A DNA stretch of 64,000 bases from Hemileia vastatrix (Eukaryota > Basidiomycota > Pucciniomycetes > Pucciniales > Zaghouaniaceae), in contig JASXTE010000001.1 in NCBI GenBank assembly GCA_030280995.1, forward strand, positions 33,289,700 to 33,353,699, in the 5' to 3' direction. A program made the position numbers and the translations under genes. Each line of letters starts with the position of its first letter. The first letter of the stretch is position 1. Below the pieces are notes generated by a model. That model had not been told where the DNA came from and ran no database searches. It saw only the letters and a list, made by a program, of their open reading frames with translations. Below are positions 1 to 11,615 of the stretch, one piece after another.

Positions 1-352
1 TTTATTTTTATTTTTATTTTTATTTTTATTTTTATTTTTATTTTTATTTTTATTTTTATTTTTATTTTTATTTTTATTTTTATTTTTATTTTTATTTTTA
101 TTTTTATTTTTATTTTTATTTTTATTTTTATTTTTATTTTTATTTTTATTTTTATTTTTATTTTTATTTTTATTTTTATTTTTATTTTTATTTTTATTTT
201 TATTTTTATTTTTATTTTTATTTTTATTTTCATTTTTATTTTTATTTTTATTTTTATTTTTATTTTTATTTTTATTTTTATTTTTATTTTTATTTTTATT
301 TTTATTTTTATTTTTATTTTTATTTTTATTTTTATTTTTATTTTTATTTTTA

Positions 353-383
<31 letters not shown>

Positions 384-1373
384 TTTATTTTTATTTTTAT
401 TTTTATTTTTATTTTTATTTTTTTTTTATTTTTATTTTTATTTTTATTTTTATTTTTATTTTTATTTTTATTTTTATTTTTATTTTTATTTTTATTTTTA
501 TTTTTATTTTTATTTTTATTTTTATTTTTATTTTTATTTTTATTTTTATTTTTATTTTTATTTTTATTTTTATTTTTATTTTTATTTTTATTTTTATTTT
601 TATTTTTATTTTTATTTTTATTTTTATTATTTTTATTTTTATTTTTATTTTTATTTTTATTTTTATTTTTATTTTTATTTTTATTTTTATTTTTATTTTT
701 ATTTTTATTTTTATTTTTATTTTTATTTTTATTTTTATTTTTATTTTTATTTTTATTTTTATTTTTATTTTTATTTTTATTTTTATTTTTATTTTTATTT
801 TTATTTTTATTTTTATTTTTATTTTTATTTTTATTTTTATTTTTATTTTTATTTTTATTTTTATTTTTATTTTTATTTTTATTTTTATTTTTATTTTTAT
901 TTTTATTTTTATTTTTATTTTTATTTTTATTTTTATTTTTATTTTTATTTTTATTTTTATTTTTATTTTTATTTTTATTTTTATTTTTATTTTTATTTTT
1001 ATTTTTATTTTTATTTTTATTTTTATTTTTATTTTTATTTTTATTTTTATTTTTATTTTTATTTTTATTTTTATTTTTATTTTTATTTTTATTTTTATTT
1101 TTATTTTTATTTTTATTTTTATTTTTATTTTTATTTTTATTTTTATTTTTATTTTTATTTTTATTTTTATTTTTATTTTTATTTTTATTTTTATTTTTAT
1201 TTTTATTTTTATTTTTATTTTTATTTTTATTTTTATTTTTATTTTTATTTTTATTTTTATTTTTATTTTTATTTTTATTTTTATTTTTATTTTTATTTTT
1301 ATTTTTATTTTTATTTTTATTTTTATTTTTATTTTTATTTTTATTTTTATTTTTATTTTTATTTTTATTTTTA

Positions 1374-1404
<31 letters not shown>

Positions 1405-1580
1405 TTTATTTTTATTTTTATTTTTATTTTTATTTTTATTTTTATTTTTATTTTTATTTTTATTTTTATTTTTATTTTTATTTTTATTTTTATTTTTATT
1501 TTTATTTTTATTTTTATTTTTATTTTTATTTTTATTTTTATTTTTATTTTTATTTTTATTTTTATTATTTTTATTTTTAT
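1..1580. repeat. (TTTTA)n pentanucleotide satellite, at least 1.58 kb
   Basis: Almost pure TTTTA repeat from the window edge to 1580. Interruptions are few: a C at 231, a shortened unit near 380, a T9 run near 420, and one TTA-type slip near 626, 1400 and 1565. It occupies the position that a short ATTTT-rich tract (about 44030-44170) has in the related element Ty3-2, directly beyond the same hairpin-bearing 3' segment. I read it as an expanded copy of that internal tract. The true length is unknown because it runs off the window. Confidence 0.97.
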
Positions 1581-1664
1581 CTAATAAACTACTAACATAC
1601 TGAAAAAATTTGAAAATGAAATTTAAATGAAATGCATAAAATAATATGAACTAAATAATTATTA

Positions 1665-1741
1665 CAAATGGTATCCCCCAGCCAATTCATGAGTTAATCC
1701 CCTGATATCTTACCCACATCCAAGTGTACCTTGATGTGGAT
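1665..1741. promoter_or_regulatory. Conserved hairpin segment H1 of Ty3-1 3' region
   Basis: A stem is formed by CCACATCCAAG (1714-1724) and CTTGATGTGG (1730-1739), with one bulged C. The same stem with the same bulge occurs at 44385-44410 in Ty3-2, and a weakened copy at 3844-3868. It is part of the 3' non-coding region of the element. The solo LTR at 1742 landed at its 3' edge, and the TSD TGGAT overlaps the end of the stem. Confidence 0.6.
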
Positions 1742-3687
1742 TGTCAGCCAGGCTATTCCAGGAGCCCAGTAAATGACATGTTAACTTATAGGACCTGAAA
1801 GAGGGCATAAATTATTGCATTTGGTGTATATAAAGTAATATTTTATTGCATATTAAAATTATATAAGTGTCAAGGTACGCTTTTGGTCTAGAAGATTTGG
1901 TATGAAGTTTCTATGAGGATTTTAAGGATTTTAAATGAACTCTCAAAAATTGGTATGTATTTCTTAATCTAAGTGATTTGTTACTCAAATATAAGAGGTA
2001 GTGTTTAAATATTGTTATAAGTTATTGATTATAATTCCGCTCTTGTAACTACTAATGAGATAAGATATAAAAATAAGTATTGTGTTGTAAATAGTAATAA
2101 TAAAGTAAGGTGGTAAAGGAATGGTTTGAAAAGCACAAAATCAGAGGCCTTTTATAGGCAAAATATGAGGAAATAAAATGTAAGGAATTTACACCGTCTA
2201 CTGTGAGTGTGAGAGAAAAGAATGGCAAGAAAAAGGAGTACATAACTGAAATAAGAAAGTAATAAATTAGTACGTCAACAAGGGCATCAAATTTATTAGC
2301 AACAAGGTTTGAATTCCTTGGACTGTCACAATTATTACACAATAAATAATCAATTACATTACTTTCACGGGATTACAGATCTCTCACTGAGGTAATATAA
2401 TTGTTTTAAAGTTTTTATATTATTAATTTATTATTAATTTTACTCCCTTTGACATATAATTTTGAGCACGGTGTTAGGGAGTAAAATTGTAAGGGAAATT
2501 TTATTTATATTATTTATTTATACTACTTATTGTACTTAACTTTAGTTAATTGTAAGTACTACTTAAGTAAATAAATAAATAATTATTATTAGGAAGAAAG
2601 GCATGACTTTAACTCAGTAAAATAATTAATTATTTTACCGGGTAAGTCTAGTAGCCTGCCTGACAATAAATATCTTATTAAATATAAGTGTTATATTAAT
2701 TTTATTGTTATACAAATTATTTATACATTTAAATTAAGCATAATATATTTTATATTCTACAAATAATGGCACATTTTTTATGTATTTAATAATTATAAAT
2801 TAATATTTAATTAATTAACAACATATATTATAATTATAAGTGTAAAATTGACTTATAATATAATTAAATTAATTATTTAAATTTATATATTAAATAACAC
2901 CTTTCATATAGTATTAAACAATAATTAATGGCGCTTCTTTTGACACTTAATTGTGTCAGGAAAAAAATAATTAATTTATACTAAATTGAGATTAATTACA
3001 TATTTTGTTGTGTCAAAATATTTTTTGTTTCACTTAAAAATCCTTAAATCAGACTGTACCATCTGTTTTGAATTATCTTTCTCATAGTTCCTATGTCCCA
3101 GGCTTGTTTAGTTATTCAGTATTTTTACTTACTGATTTGGGAATTAATTGTGGGTAAAATTGGATTCTTAATTGGGGTTTTTAATTATTTGTTTCATATT
3201 TTTCTCTACATTTTTATGTTTCACTTATTCTTTTATATTCTTGTTTCATCCTATTATAATTCTTGTATTTACAAATATAGTGGTGCTTAAGAGAACCCAT
3301 TGCCTATAAAAGGGCCTTGGATAATCCCCTGTAGCCTCATCACTTACTATACACTCAACAACTTGAATACATTTTTATATTACGTTTATATTATTTTTTA
3401 TTAGTATCAAAATTCTAATTGAAATTCTATATAACAATTGAAAGGTTTCCTTAAGTCTGATAGTGATCATAGTGTCTGCCGCGCATAGCCCTTACATTAA
3501 AATAATTTGTTATTTAAATAAAAACCTCATTGTTATATCATCTCTCAAGAAATTGGTCGTTGCTCCTTTTCAATAAATTAAATAATTTTTTATATTTTAT
3601 TTCTTTTATTTCTCAAATACCTTTTTTTTCCTTGTCCTCCTCTATTTCTTCCCCTTTTTCTTTCCTCTTCTAGACGACTGACCAACA
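1742..3687 (+). mobile_element. Solo LTR X1 in Ty3-1, itself split by another solo LTR
   Basis: Starts TGTCAGCCAGGC and ends in ACCAACA, flanked by a perfect 5 bp target duplication TGGAT (1737-1741 and 3688-3692). It has a TATA-like CCTATAAAAGGGCC at about 3303-3316 on the plus strand, as expected for an LTR promoter. Without the nested LTR it is about 1.14 kb. It is similar over long stretches to the LTR at about 12.5-14.2 kb. No internal coding region is present, so this is a solo LTR left by LTR-LTR recombination. Confidence 0.85.
1868..2665 (-). mobile_element. Solo LTR nested in X1, chromovirus family
   Basis: Bounded by TGTCA (1868) and TGACA (2661-2665). It is similar to the 812 bp LTRs of chromovirus B, including the terminal palindrome around AATAATTAATTATT and the minus-strand TATA box (2151-2156). 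The flanks ATAAG (1863-1867) and ATAAA (2666-2670) are the target duplication with one mismatch. The related LTR ending at 14194 lacks this insertion and reads ATAAG directly into TATCTTATT, giving an empty site that confirms the event. Confidence 0.88.
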
Positions 3688-4689
3688 TGGATACACCTTT
3701 AAATATTTTTAATATTTAAGATAAAAAAATTAGAGATTAAAGAAAATAATAAAAAAATGAAACACAGAAGAAAAATGAGATAAATAAAAAAAGAAAATTG
3801 CATTGCTCATCCATTTGATGAGCCTTTCCCAACAAATGCTTGCCCACATCCAAGTGTCCCTGATGTGATAACACCATAATTTTGTGATTTTTCCCTTTTT
3901 ACATCCTAATGACCCCCATAAAAAAATTAAAAGAAAAAAAGAGAAAAAAGAAAAAAATCTAAAACTACTTTCTAACACAACTGTAACCAAAAATCAGAAA
4001 AAATAAAAACAAAAATAAAATTTCTGGCTCCATAGAAAGTCCAGTTCAAAGAAATAATCACTGGATGGGCTACCTCCAATAATTAAAAATGATGGGAGAC
4101 CACCAGTGATTGGCCACCACTCCAAGAAAACAAAGAAGCCAGTCCAAAGCCAGTTTAAAGTCATAGTGGACTAAAAACCTGAATAACAAAAACCAGAACT
4201 AGGATTCAACTAGGATAAAAAAAATACTTGAAACAGACATTATGGGGTAACTTTTCTACAGAGCAGCCAGCTCATCAGTTACCCCCACACTTCCCAAAAG
4301 AAAATATAGAAGCCCCCCCTGGGTACCTTCTAACAAAAACACAACATCCAACACAAAAACAACAACCAATAATCATGAAGAGTCTGGCACTTGAAGACCA
4401 AAAGAATTTTAAGTTTGAAGTCATAGAGGACTAAAACTTGTAAAGAAAAACCAATACTAGGGTTCAACCAAATTAAGTAAAGGGGTTGGAAACAGAAAAT
4501 CTGGGGTAACTGTTGATAGAGCAGCCAGCCCATAAGTTACCCCAACACTTGCAAAGGCAAAATCTGGAGGCCCCACCCATGGGTACCTTCTAACAAAAGG
4601 CTACCAACAAAATAAATGCACAGCATCACCACAGAAAAATTCAAAATTAAAGAATGGACCATAGCTTATCTTCATTGCGGATTCAATTT
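3688..4689 (-). other. Ty3-1 3' non-coding region with hairpins
   Basis: Continues the element after the solo LTR. It holds a second, weaker H1 (3844-3868); hairpin H2 with arms AATCACTGG(A)TGG (4056-4068) and CCACCAGTGATT (4100-4111); two hexaloop hairpins (4151, 4411); and two copies of hairpin H4 (4244-4285, 4503-4543). Order and sequence match 44340-44820 of Ty3-2. No convincing protein-coding sequence; the short reading frames overlap the hairpins. Confidence 0.7.
4150..4670. repeat. Two-copy tandem duplication, period about 261 bp
   Basis: Unit 1 (about 4150-4410) and unit 2 (about 4411-4670) each contain, in order, a hexaloop hairpin, an ACTAGGRTTCAAC block, hairpin H4, and a CCC..GGGTACCTTCTAAC block. 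Ty3-2 has one such unit at 44673-44860, so the duplication is specific to Ty3-1 or has been lost in Ty3-2. The units have diverged, so it is not recent. Confidence 0.8.
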
Positions 4690-6330
4690 TCTTCACTTCT
4701 GGTGCCTCTAGGGTAAAATCACTTCACCTGGTCAGAAACCACTCTCTTCTTTAAGACTGCACCATCCAACTCTTCCAAGACATAAGAACCTCCAGGTACT
4801 GGAGATCTGACTCTGTAAGGTCCATTCCATCTGTCAGCAAACATCTTTCACCACTGACTCTCCAAACTTCTATTATACACCAAAACCAAACAACCTGGTT
4901 TCAAAGGATTCATGAGTCTATGAGCCAAATTCTTGTTCCAGTATCTGACTGATTGATTTCTTATCTTCATCACTCTAGAGAATTCCTTCTCTTGACATTC
5001 CTCTCTACATTATAACTGTTTCATCCTGGCACAGAGTCAATCTTCTGTTGAGCACACTTCATCCCAATCAATCCCAAGATAAGAGACGGCTTCCAAACCC
5101 ACTGGTAAAAAAGCTTTCTTACCAAACATTAATTCATAAAGAGAATATCCAGTTTTCCTCTTCACAGTGACCATATCAGCAAATAACACCAAGGGTAAAT
5201 AATGCCTCCACTTTTCAGCACTATCTCCACACATCTTCACCAAATCATTCTAGATAACTTGATGGCCTCTTTCAAATATGCCTTCAGCTTCAGGATAATA
5301 AGGTGTAGCCACTCTAACTTTAGAACCAATACTTGCCACAGCTTCTTTGAATTCAGCTCCAAAATCTGAGCCACCATCAATAGTCACCAGCTTCATCAAC
5401 CCATATCTAAATACCCATTCCTTCTTCAAAAATTCTGCCACATTTTTGGCAGTCAAATTAACCAGAGGCGCTGCCTCCACCCAACCAGACAAATCATCCC
5501 TAGCAACAATCAAGTATTTATACCTGCCCTCTTTAGTATGGACAGTGTCCAAACTGACTCTTCCAAATACAGTTGATTCACCAGTAGCACGGCCAAACTC
5601 TTTAGGTTTCAAGTGACTTCTTCTTTGACATTCTTCACAATATTGAACCCAACCATGCACAACCAACTTCATACCTGGCCACCAAAATCTATCTGATACT
5701 CTTCTTTAAGTCTTTCCAAAGCCTCTATGACCAAGGTCTTCATGCAAAGACTTCAACACCAACTATTGAACCTTCTTCTGAGTCACCACAACTTGAAGAA
5801 TTGGACGTCTCTTCCTCATCAACCTTCTTCCTGACACATACACCACACAATATGGGGGGCGGACTTGCTAGCAAGTCCACAACCTTGGACCCAAACTAAC
5901 CAAATATTGAACACACATTGAGATATTGATAAAGGAAACATACAATCAGGGATGAAAACCACTCAGCAGAAAAGTTTTAGGTGGGTTTTCAAGTAGAGTT
6001 CAGTATGGGTTCAGTTGAGTTCAGTCTGAGTTCCATCTGAGTTCCATCTGAGTTCAGGTTGAGGACTTGCTAGCAATTCCACCCCCTATATTGCACAGTG
6101 ATAGAATCCAGGACCTTTCTTCTTGATTGACAGCCAAGTATCATCATGACAAATATCTGGCCTCTCCAAGTTCAACATATATTCAACAAAAATAAAATAA
6201 AACCCACTCTGACCCCAGGTCTCATCTTCAAAATCCAATAAAACAACATCCAAGGGTACAACCCTGTCATTAATATCACAGTGTTCACATGAGCAACACA
6301 ACAAGCTCAACCAGGACACCAATCCCTAAA
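4690..6330 (-). pseudogene. Ty3-1 integrase, disrupted
   Basis: Catalyses insertion of retrotransposon cDNA. Pieces of the integrase core are seen at 5250-5672: the zinc-binding CEECQRRS end, first Asp in VSLDTV, second Asp in TIDGGSDFG, and PEAEGIFERGHQVI, which keeps the catalytic Glu. The C-terminal part lies at 5036-5243 and on to about 4690 (MFADRW region). It lines up with the 360-residue ORF and its C-terminal extension in Ty3-2. It is broken by stops, frame changes and the MITE at 5854-6086. At two positions where Ty3-2 has stop codons, this copy keeps CAA or CAG. Confidence 0.85.
5854..6086. mobile_element. 233 bp MITE with Harbinger-like TSD
   Basis: Terminal inverted repeats of about 24 bp: the left end starts GGGGGGCGGACTTGC and the right end is the complement of GGGGGTGGAATTGC. 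Each end continues into the palindromic TTGCTAGCAA; the left end holds a perfect 18 bp palindrome GGACTTGCTAGCAAGTCC. Flanked by TAT on both sides (5851-5853, 6087-6089). The equivalent site in Ty3-2 (near 46230) has no insertion. The interior has an imperfect TCTGAGTTCCA-type tandem repeat (about 6001-6056) and no coding capacity. The 3 bp TSD and G-rich ends fit a PIF/Harbinger-derived MITE; the mobilising source is unknown. Confidence 0.85.
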
Positions 6331-9149
6331 CTTTGGTATATCCCTTCCCTTCCCCTTAATCTTATGAGAATCCAGTTCACTAAAAAAAACACCATTTTCC
6401 AAATTTGAGCCATCCCGAACAACAGCCCCATCTTCATCAACAAAATCATCCTGATCACCAGAATCAAGATCAGAAACATCCAGTTTAACCTCTTGGGGGA
6501 GGAGTGAACAATCTTCCAGTTTAGCCTCATGGGGGAGAAGAGAGAAATCTTCAGCACCCTTTGTGCTGAACCTAACCACTGGGACATCTTTGTCAAGCTC
6601 TTCAGAATCAGAATCTTCATCTGTGGGTGGTCTTCTTGACAATCTATCTGGCATTGTAAATTTTTTACCTGGCTTGTGCACCAGGTCAAAAGAAAAATGT
6701 TGAATAAATGCCACCCACCTAGTCATTGGAGAATTTGGAAGACTAGGTGTGTAGATCATTTGAACCAGAGATTTAGCATCCACCTGCAGCTCAAAATGCT
6801 GCCCCCAAAATACAGTTTGTATCATCTTCAAAAATTTTCCTACACTGCACAATTCCAACTTTCTCTGAGAATACCTAGATTCCACCTTATTAAAAACCAC
6901 AGACTCATACCTTACTGGCCAGACCTTCCCAGCTTTATCTTCCTGAGACAAAACAGCACCAGAAGCAATATAAATTGAGTCCACTTCCAGATAAAATTTT
7001 CCAGCTTCTCTACCATAATCCAACTTGTTAAGAATAATACCTTCACCCACCACCTTATATAACTTCTGAAAAGCCTCTTCACACTCTTCAGTCTATTCCA
7101 ACTCTGCATCTTTCCTGGTCAGCCTCCTTAAAGGTGAAGCCAACAAAGAAAAATCTTTAATAAAAATCCTGACATACACACAAACTCCCAAAAATCCCTA
7201 GAATTCAGTAGTATTTTTAGGCATTGGCCATGACTGAATTTTATTAACCTTCTTCTTTACCATAATTCTCCCTTCTTTACATACCACACGACCAAGAATT
7301 TTCAGAGCCGGAAAACAACAACAAAACTTTGACCCAGAAATGGTCAAACCAGCCTCTTCAGTTCTAAACAATACTCTCTCTAGAGTAATTGCATATTCCC
7401 AAACAAATCTCCTTATACCTGGGTTCCCCTTCAGCACCTCATTTCAATAATCAGTGGAGGGTCCTTTAATTCCACCATAATAAATAAAATTACCAGAATG
7501 ACTAGGCACCTCATCCTGTAAAATCCAAGCCATTTGTGCTTGATAAACTTCTACTGAATTTATTGCTCCTTGAGGCAACCTAGTGAGCTGAAATCTTCCC
7601 AGAGGAGTCTTAAATGTTGTAAGTGGCTGTGAATCAGTTTGAAGTTCCCTTTCATCATAACCACCCATAATATCACCCAAACCATAACACACCCTTCAAG
7701 CAAAGGCTTCCACAAAGTCTTCCGCACTTGGCAGCATCCCCACATCCTTGATAGTAACTCTATTCAGGGCTCTAAGATCATGAAACACCCTAAGCTTTCC
7801 ATTCTGCTTTTTAACACAGAAAACCGGACTTAAGTAACTAGAAGTTGATTGCTCATACAATCCATTCCTGACTCTTTCCCTAAAAATCTCCACAAAATCA
7901 TCCCAGATAGCAACAGGAATTGGAATAGGTTTGATTTCCAACGTTCATTACAAACCACAGGAATGATGTAAGGTTCCCCATAAGAGTGTTTCAACACATC
8001 CCGTTCCTCTTCAAAAAATGCTACTGTCCTCTCCCTCAGCACAAAAATGTGCAACAACAACTTATTCTCCTCATCATACAACCAACCATCAGGACCAAAA
8101 TTATCAACCTTCAACCTTTCCACTGTCACTCTAGCAGTTTCCTCAAAATCAGGAGGATTCTTTACCAGAGGAGTACATTACAGATCTCTTGACAATGGAG
8201 GATTCAAACCTACAGGCATAAGCTCATTGACAGGCCTAATCTTCTGCACCACCTTCTTGTACTTTTCTGCTCCCCCATAAAATTAAAGGACCTTCAGGTT
8301 GTCTTCTCCACCAGACCTGGAACAAAAACCAATGGTTTCCCCATTGCTCACATGTGTGGCCAAGGTAATGTTTTTAAAAGGTGTAGAAGAAACCCTAGCG
8401 GTGCACAATTGGGAGGGCTTGCTTTTAGACCCCAATCTCACCACTCCAAAACTTTTCCGCAATTCCAAATCTTCATCTTCACTTCCATCTTCCAAAACTT
8501 CAAATCTTGATTCATCATCAGAATCAAATCTTCTAAAATTGTGCAGTTTATTCTCATGCGGGAGGCCCAAAACTAGATCTTGCTTATCTTAATTCTTCAA
8601 AATTTTGTGCAGTTTAACCTCTTGCTGGAGGCCCAAAAATTGATCTTCATGATCTTCACAAAAATATTTTTAATCTTCTTTCTTCATTATCTTCAGATTT
8701 TTATCTTGATTTTCTTGAATTATCTTGAAATTCTTATTTTCTTTTCTTGGGTTTTCTTCTTGCCTACAAAAATATCCAGGGGTTTCCCAATGCTCACCAA
8801 CGTGGCCAAGGTAATGTTTTTGAAAGGTGTAGAAGAAACCATAGTGGTGCACCATTGGGAGGAGTTACTTTTAGACCCCAATCTCACCACTCCACAGCTT
8901 TTCCGCATATCTTTAAATAAAGATATATAACCCATCTTCCCTTTTGAAATTGAATTAAAATTAATTGAAAATCTTGAGAAAGAACAGAGACTTGGTAAAA
9001 AAAGTTGAAGAATAATTGCAGAGAAAAGAAACATTAAAAAGAGAAACTTGAAAATGCACTTGGTATATCTCCAAGGGAGCCGACCTACTACAACCTTGGA
9101 TTTCCTCATCTTGGGGAGAGGTTGTAGCACTTGGGTGATCAGCCCTCAT
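6307..9149 (-). pseudogene. Ty3-1 reverse transcriptase-RNase H, disrupted
   Basis: RT copies element RNA into DNA and RNase H removes the RNA. Fragments in order (minus strand): N-terminal linker (8961-9149, 8283-8570), RT fingers/palm (7444-8129; LPQGAINSVEVYQ is a fungal Ty3 motif), thumb (7198-7437), and RNase H (6307-7053; QLQVDAKS-like catalytic Asp region and MPDRLSRRPP). The Asp-Asp region near 7480 reads FIYYGGIKGP, where Ty3-2 has FIDDGG, so both catalytic aspartates are changed. Several stops and frame changes. The linker contains a 449 bp tandem duplication and two pairs of hexaloop hairpins (6481, 6517; 8544, 8610). Confidence 0.88.
8326..8920. repeat. Tandem duplication in Ty3-1 pol linker, period about 449 bp
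   Basis: A segment of about 145 bp occurs at about 8326-8475 and 8775-8920. Shared landmarks are GGCCAAGGTAATGTTTTT, GGTGTAGAAGAAACC and CTTTTAGACCCCAATC. The duplicated piece lies between the protease and RT domains, and the intervening part carries a hexaloop hairpin. Ty3-2 lacks this duplication. Confidence 0.8.
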
Positions 9150-10074
9150 TACTCTAAAAAAGACAGACTCTCACTAGAGCCTGAGCCACACTCCAAAAAT
9201 CCAGAGGCAGCACCCACTTCTTTTCTTCTTCTGCAACAATCCATGCATTGACACATGGATGACAAACCAGGCCTGGTTTCCCAACCATCATCTCCAGGAT
9301 ATGGCAACCTCATGTGAAGTCTTCTTTTGTCTTCACCAGTCAGCTCCAAACTTATTCCCATGTCAAATCAGTAACCAATTCTTTCTTGAAAATACATCAA
9401 AAATGTACCACCCAAAACAGCTTTAACATTACCTTTAGCAATGTAAAAATGAGCCTTTCCGGAGGCTCCACCAACATCCAACTTCAAAAATTCAGAGGTT
9501 CCCATCAACTCAGTGACATGACCACCTATGCCTCTCAAATTCCCACCAATACCAGCTTTGATTGGGAGGCTCAAATGAGTAGCCTCAAATAAGGAAATCA
9601 GGTTGATCTGAGAACCTGAATCCACCAATTCACTAGCCTCCCTGCCATTCAGAGTGATGTTGAAATATTCCAGAGGAGCAGAAAAATGAGTTTCTAACCC
9701 CTCACCAAACTTTTCAGCAGAATCACATATGTATTCTTCCTCCCCAGAAGACACCCTTCTTCTTGTCAACAAATTCTTTTGCCTATCAGCCAACCCAGGA
9801 CTGATAGCATACAATTCCCCATATGTGAGGGAAACCTGACCCTGGTTCATCCTTTCAGAACAGAGTCCATAACATTAGATTGGCCACAAACTACAGGACT
9901 CTCAAAGTGAGCCCTTGGCTTCACTCCCTTGGTCCTAGACTTTTCCTGAGGACCAGAACCACCAAAAGATTTTCCATCAACAGGAATCAAACCAGATCCC
10001 TCACCAGAACCTCTAACTCCGGCAGGCCTTGGCAATGAAGCCAAAGGAACATCCTCCTCAGAATCAGAATACAC
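9149..10074 (-). pseudogene. Ty3-1 aspartic protease region
   Basis: Retropepsin-type protease that would process the polyprotein. LVDSGSQINLIS carries the catalytic D-S-G; a downstream VLGGTFLM corresponds to the second conserved loop (ILG). Two reading blocks (9368-9850 and 9149-9361) and an upstream block (9847-10074) align end to end with the 347-residue protease ORF of Ty3-2. Stops at the block ends break it. The frame ends at the slippery heptamer. Confidence 0.82.
9155..9161 (-). promoter_or_regulatory. -1 frameshift heptamer T TTT TTA, Ty3-1
   Basis: On the minus strand the protease frame ends TCT TTT TTA GAG TAA. The heptamer T TTT TTA is in the correct phase for simultaneous -1 slippage and lies two codons before the stop. 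After slippage the frame continues into the polymerase linker (ADHPSATTSPQDE). The same phase and spacing are kept in Ty3-2 (49211-49217), which supports function. Confidence 0.75.
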
Positions 10075-11523
10075 TCCATAGGCATTGGCTCTCCATTCAT
10101 GTCCAATGCACCAAATCTAGGGGAGCCCATATTAGCAATCCCCTTCTGCATCTTGTACAGCTCTTCCTTGCTGTACTTCCTCCTAGCTGCACTCAGCTTA
10201 GGATCCACCTTAGAAGCCTTAGGCTTTGGTTGAGCCTGAGAGCTACTCTTAGGCCTTCCCACTTTTCCTGCCTCTACATCATAGACACCAGCCAAGCATT
10301 CATCACTTGACTGTCCACCACAAGAATATAATTCCAACCCACCAAATGAAGTAGAAAAAGAGACTTTATTAAACTCCTTCCCTTTTCCCTTGACATCATC
10401 ATCTTCTTTAACAGAAGACTTCCCCTGATCAGGAATCTCCTCAAGCCTTGGCCTCCTCTGATTGAGACCAGCCTTTCTCCTGACCAAATCAACAGGCGCC
10501 TGCCCCTCACTAGGCTTCACAAATTGACCATCAGGGAACTTGAACACCCTTCCATCAAACTCCACCTTTCCCTCTGAAACATCTCTGTTCAGAGCCCAAC
10601 AATCATTGGACTTATGTCCCCCTACTTCAATAAGAGCAGACCCAAGGATCACTTCTACCATCCCTTTTGTCAAAATCTCTGGGCTGAGAAGGAGTCTTAT
10701 TGGCCTTCTTAGCCTCCTGAAAAAAAATGTGTAGCTGTTTTGTCAGGTCATCCAACTTTTCCACCACTGGGTCCCTCTCCTGTTTAGGAAACTTCACCAT
10801 ATTCTTTTCCTCCTTCTTTACTCTACTCTACTCTTCAGCCAAAGCCTCACTAGCTTTGCTGACATACTTGGAACACCCCTCTTGATAGGTGTCCACCGCC
10901 AATAACTTCAAATGGGCCTCCACCTCCTCCTTCACCTTGTCCAAGGCAGGCAACTTCTGGTCCCCATTAGAAAGAGTCTTCATCAAGTCCTTCCTTGATA
11001 GCTCCTTCAACACATCCATCCTGACATCTCTAGCCAGGGCAGACCAAAAAACATCCTTGGCAGCATTTTCATGTGCCAGCTCCTCAACTTCCACCAAGTA
11101 TTTCACCACAGGATCAAACTGTAGCAGAAACTTCCTGTAACTATGCAAGTTAATAAAACAAACAAAAGACTTCCATTCACTGACAACCTTGTTCAGATCC
11201 ACAATAGTGAACCTGACACCCCATCTATCTACCATCTCCCTACACAGTAGCTTCCAATCCCTCTTCTAGTAGACAGGCATGGCCACAACCTCCTTCTCCA
11301 CTGCACTATCACCAATGAAGAAGATAATTTGCTTCACCATGTCTAGGTAAGAAGCACCATCCACACCAGCAGCAGTTTTATGTTTCTCCAGAAACCACTT
11401 CACATCTTCACCATTAAAATATGGACCATCCCAAGTTTTAATCCTAACACATTCTCTAACCATCACAGCAGGAGGACCCCCCCCACTGACAATCACCTCA
11501 GGAATAGAAGAACCAGAAACCAT
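9987..11523 (-). pseudogene. Ty3-1 gag, disrupted
   Basis: Structural capsid protein. Blocks at 11266-11523, 10828-11235 and 9987-10673 align with the 517-residue gag of Ty3-2, with shared phrases such as MVDRWGVRFT and LSRKDLMK. The zinc knuckle (CX2CX4HX4C in Ty3-2) is damaged here by a TGC to TGA type change and a frame shift. The gag-protease junction reads YKMQKGIANMG with CAG (Gln) where Ty3-2 has TAG. The start is the Met at 11521-11523, just downstream of the PBS. Confidence 0.82.
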
Positions 11524-11594
11524 TCTTCCAGTCCAAAATCACCAGAAAGGTCCAATCAAAGACAACAGAGAATCCAAAGAACTAGAAGTCCATA

Positions 11595-11611
11595 CCCCAC
11601 ATTGGGCGCCA
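11595..11611 (-). promoter_or_regulatory. Primer binding site of Ty3-1
   Basis: Minus strand reads TGGCGCCCAATGTGGGG, starting with TGG (complement of a tRNA CCA end), 4 nt after the LTR end. The Ty3-2 PBS is nearly identical (TTGGCGCCCAACGTGGGG). The primer tRNA was not identified. Confidence 0.8.
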
Positions 11612-11615
11612 GAAA

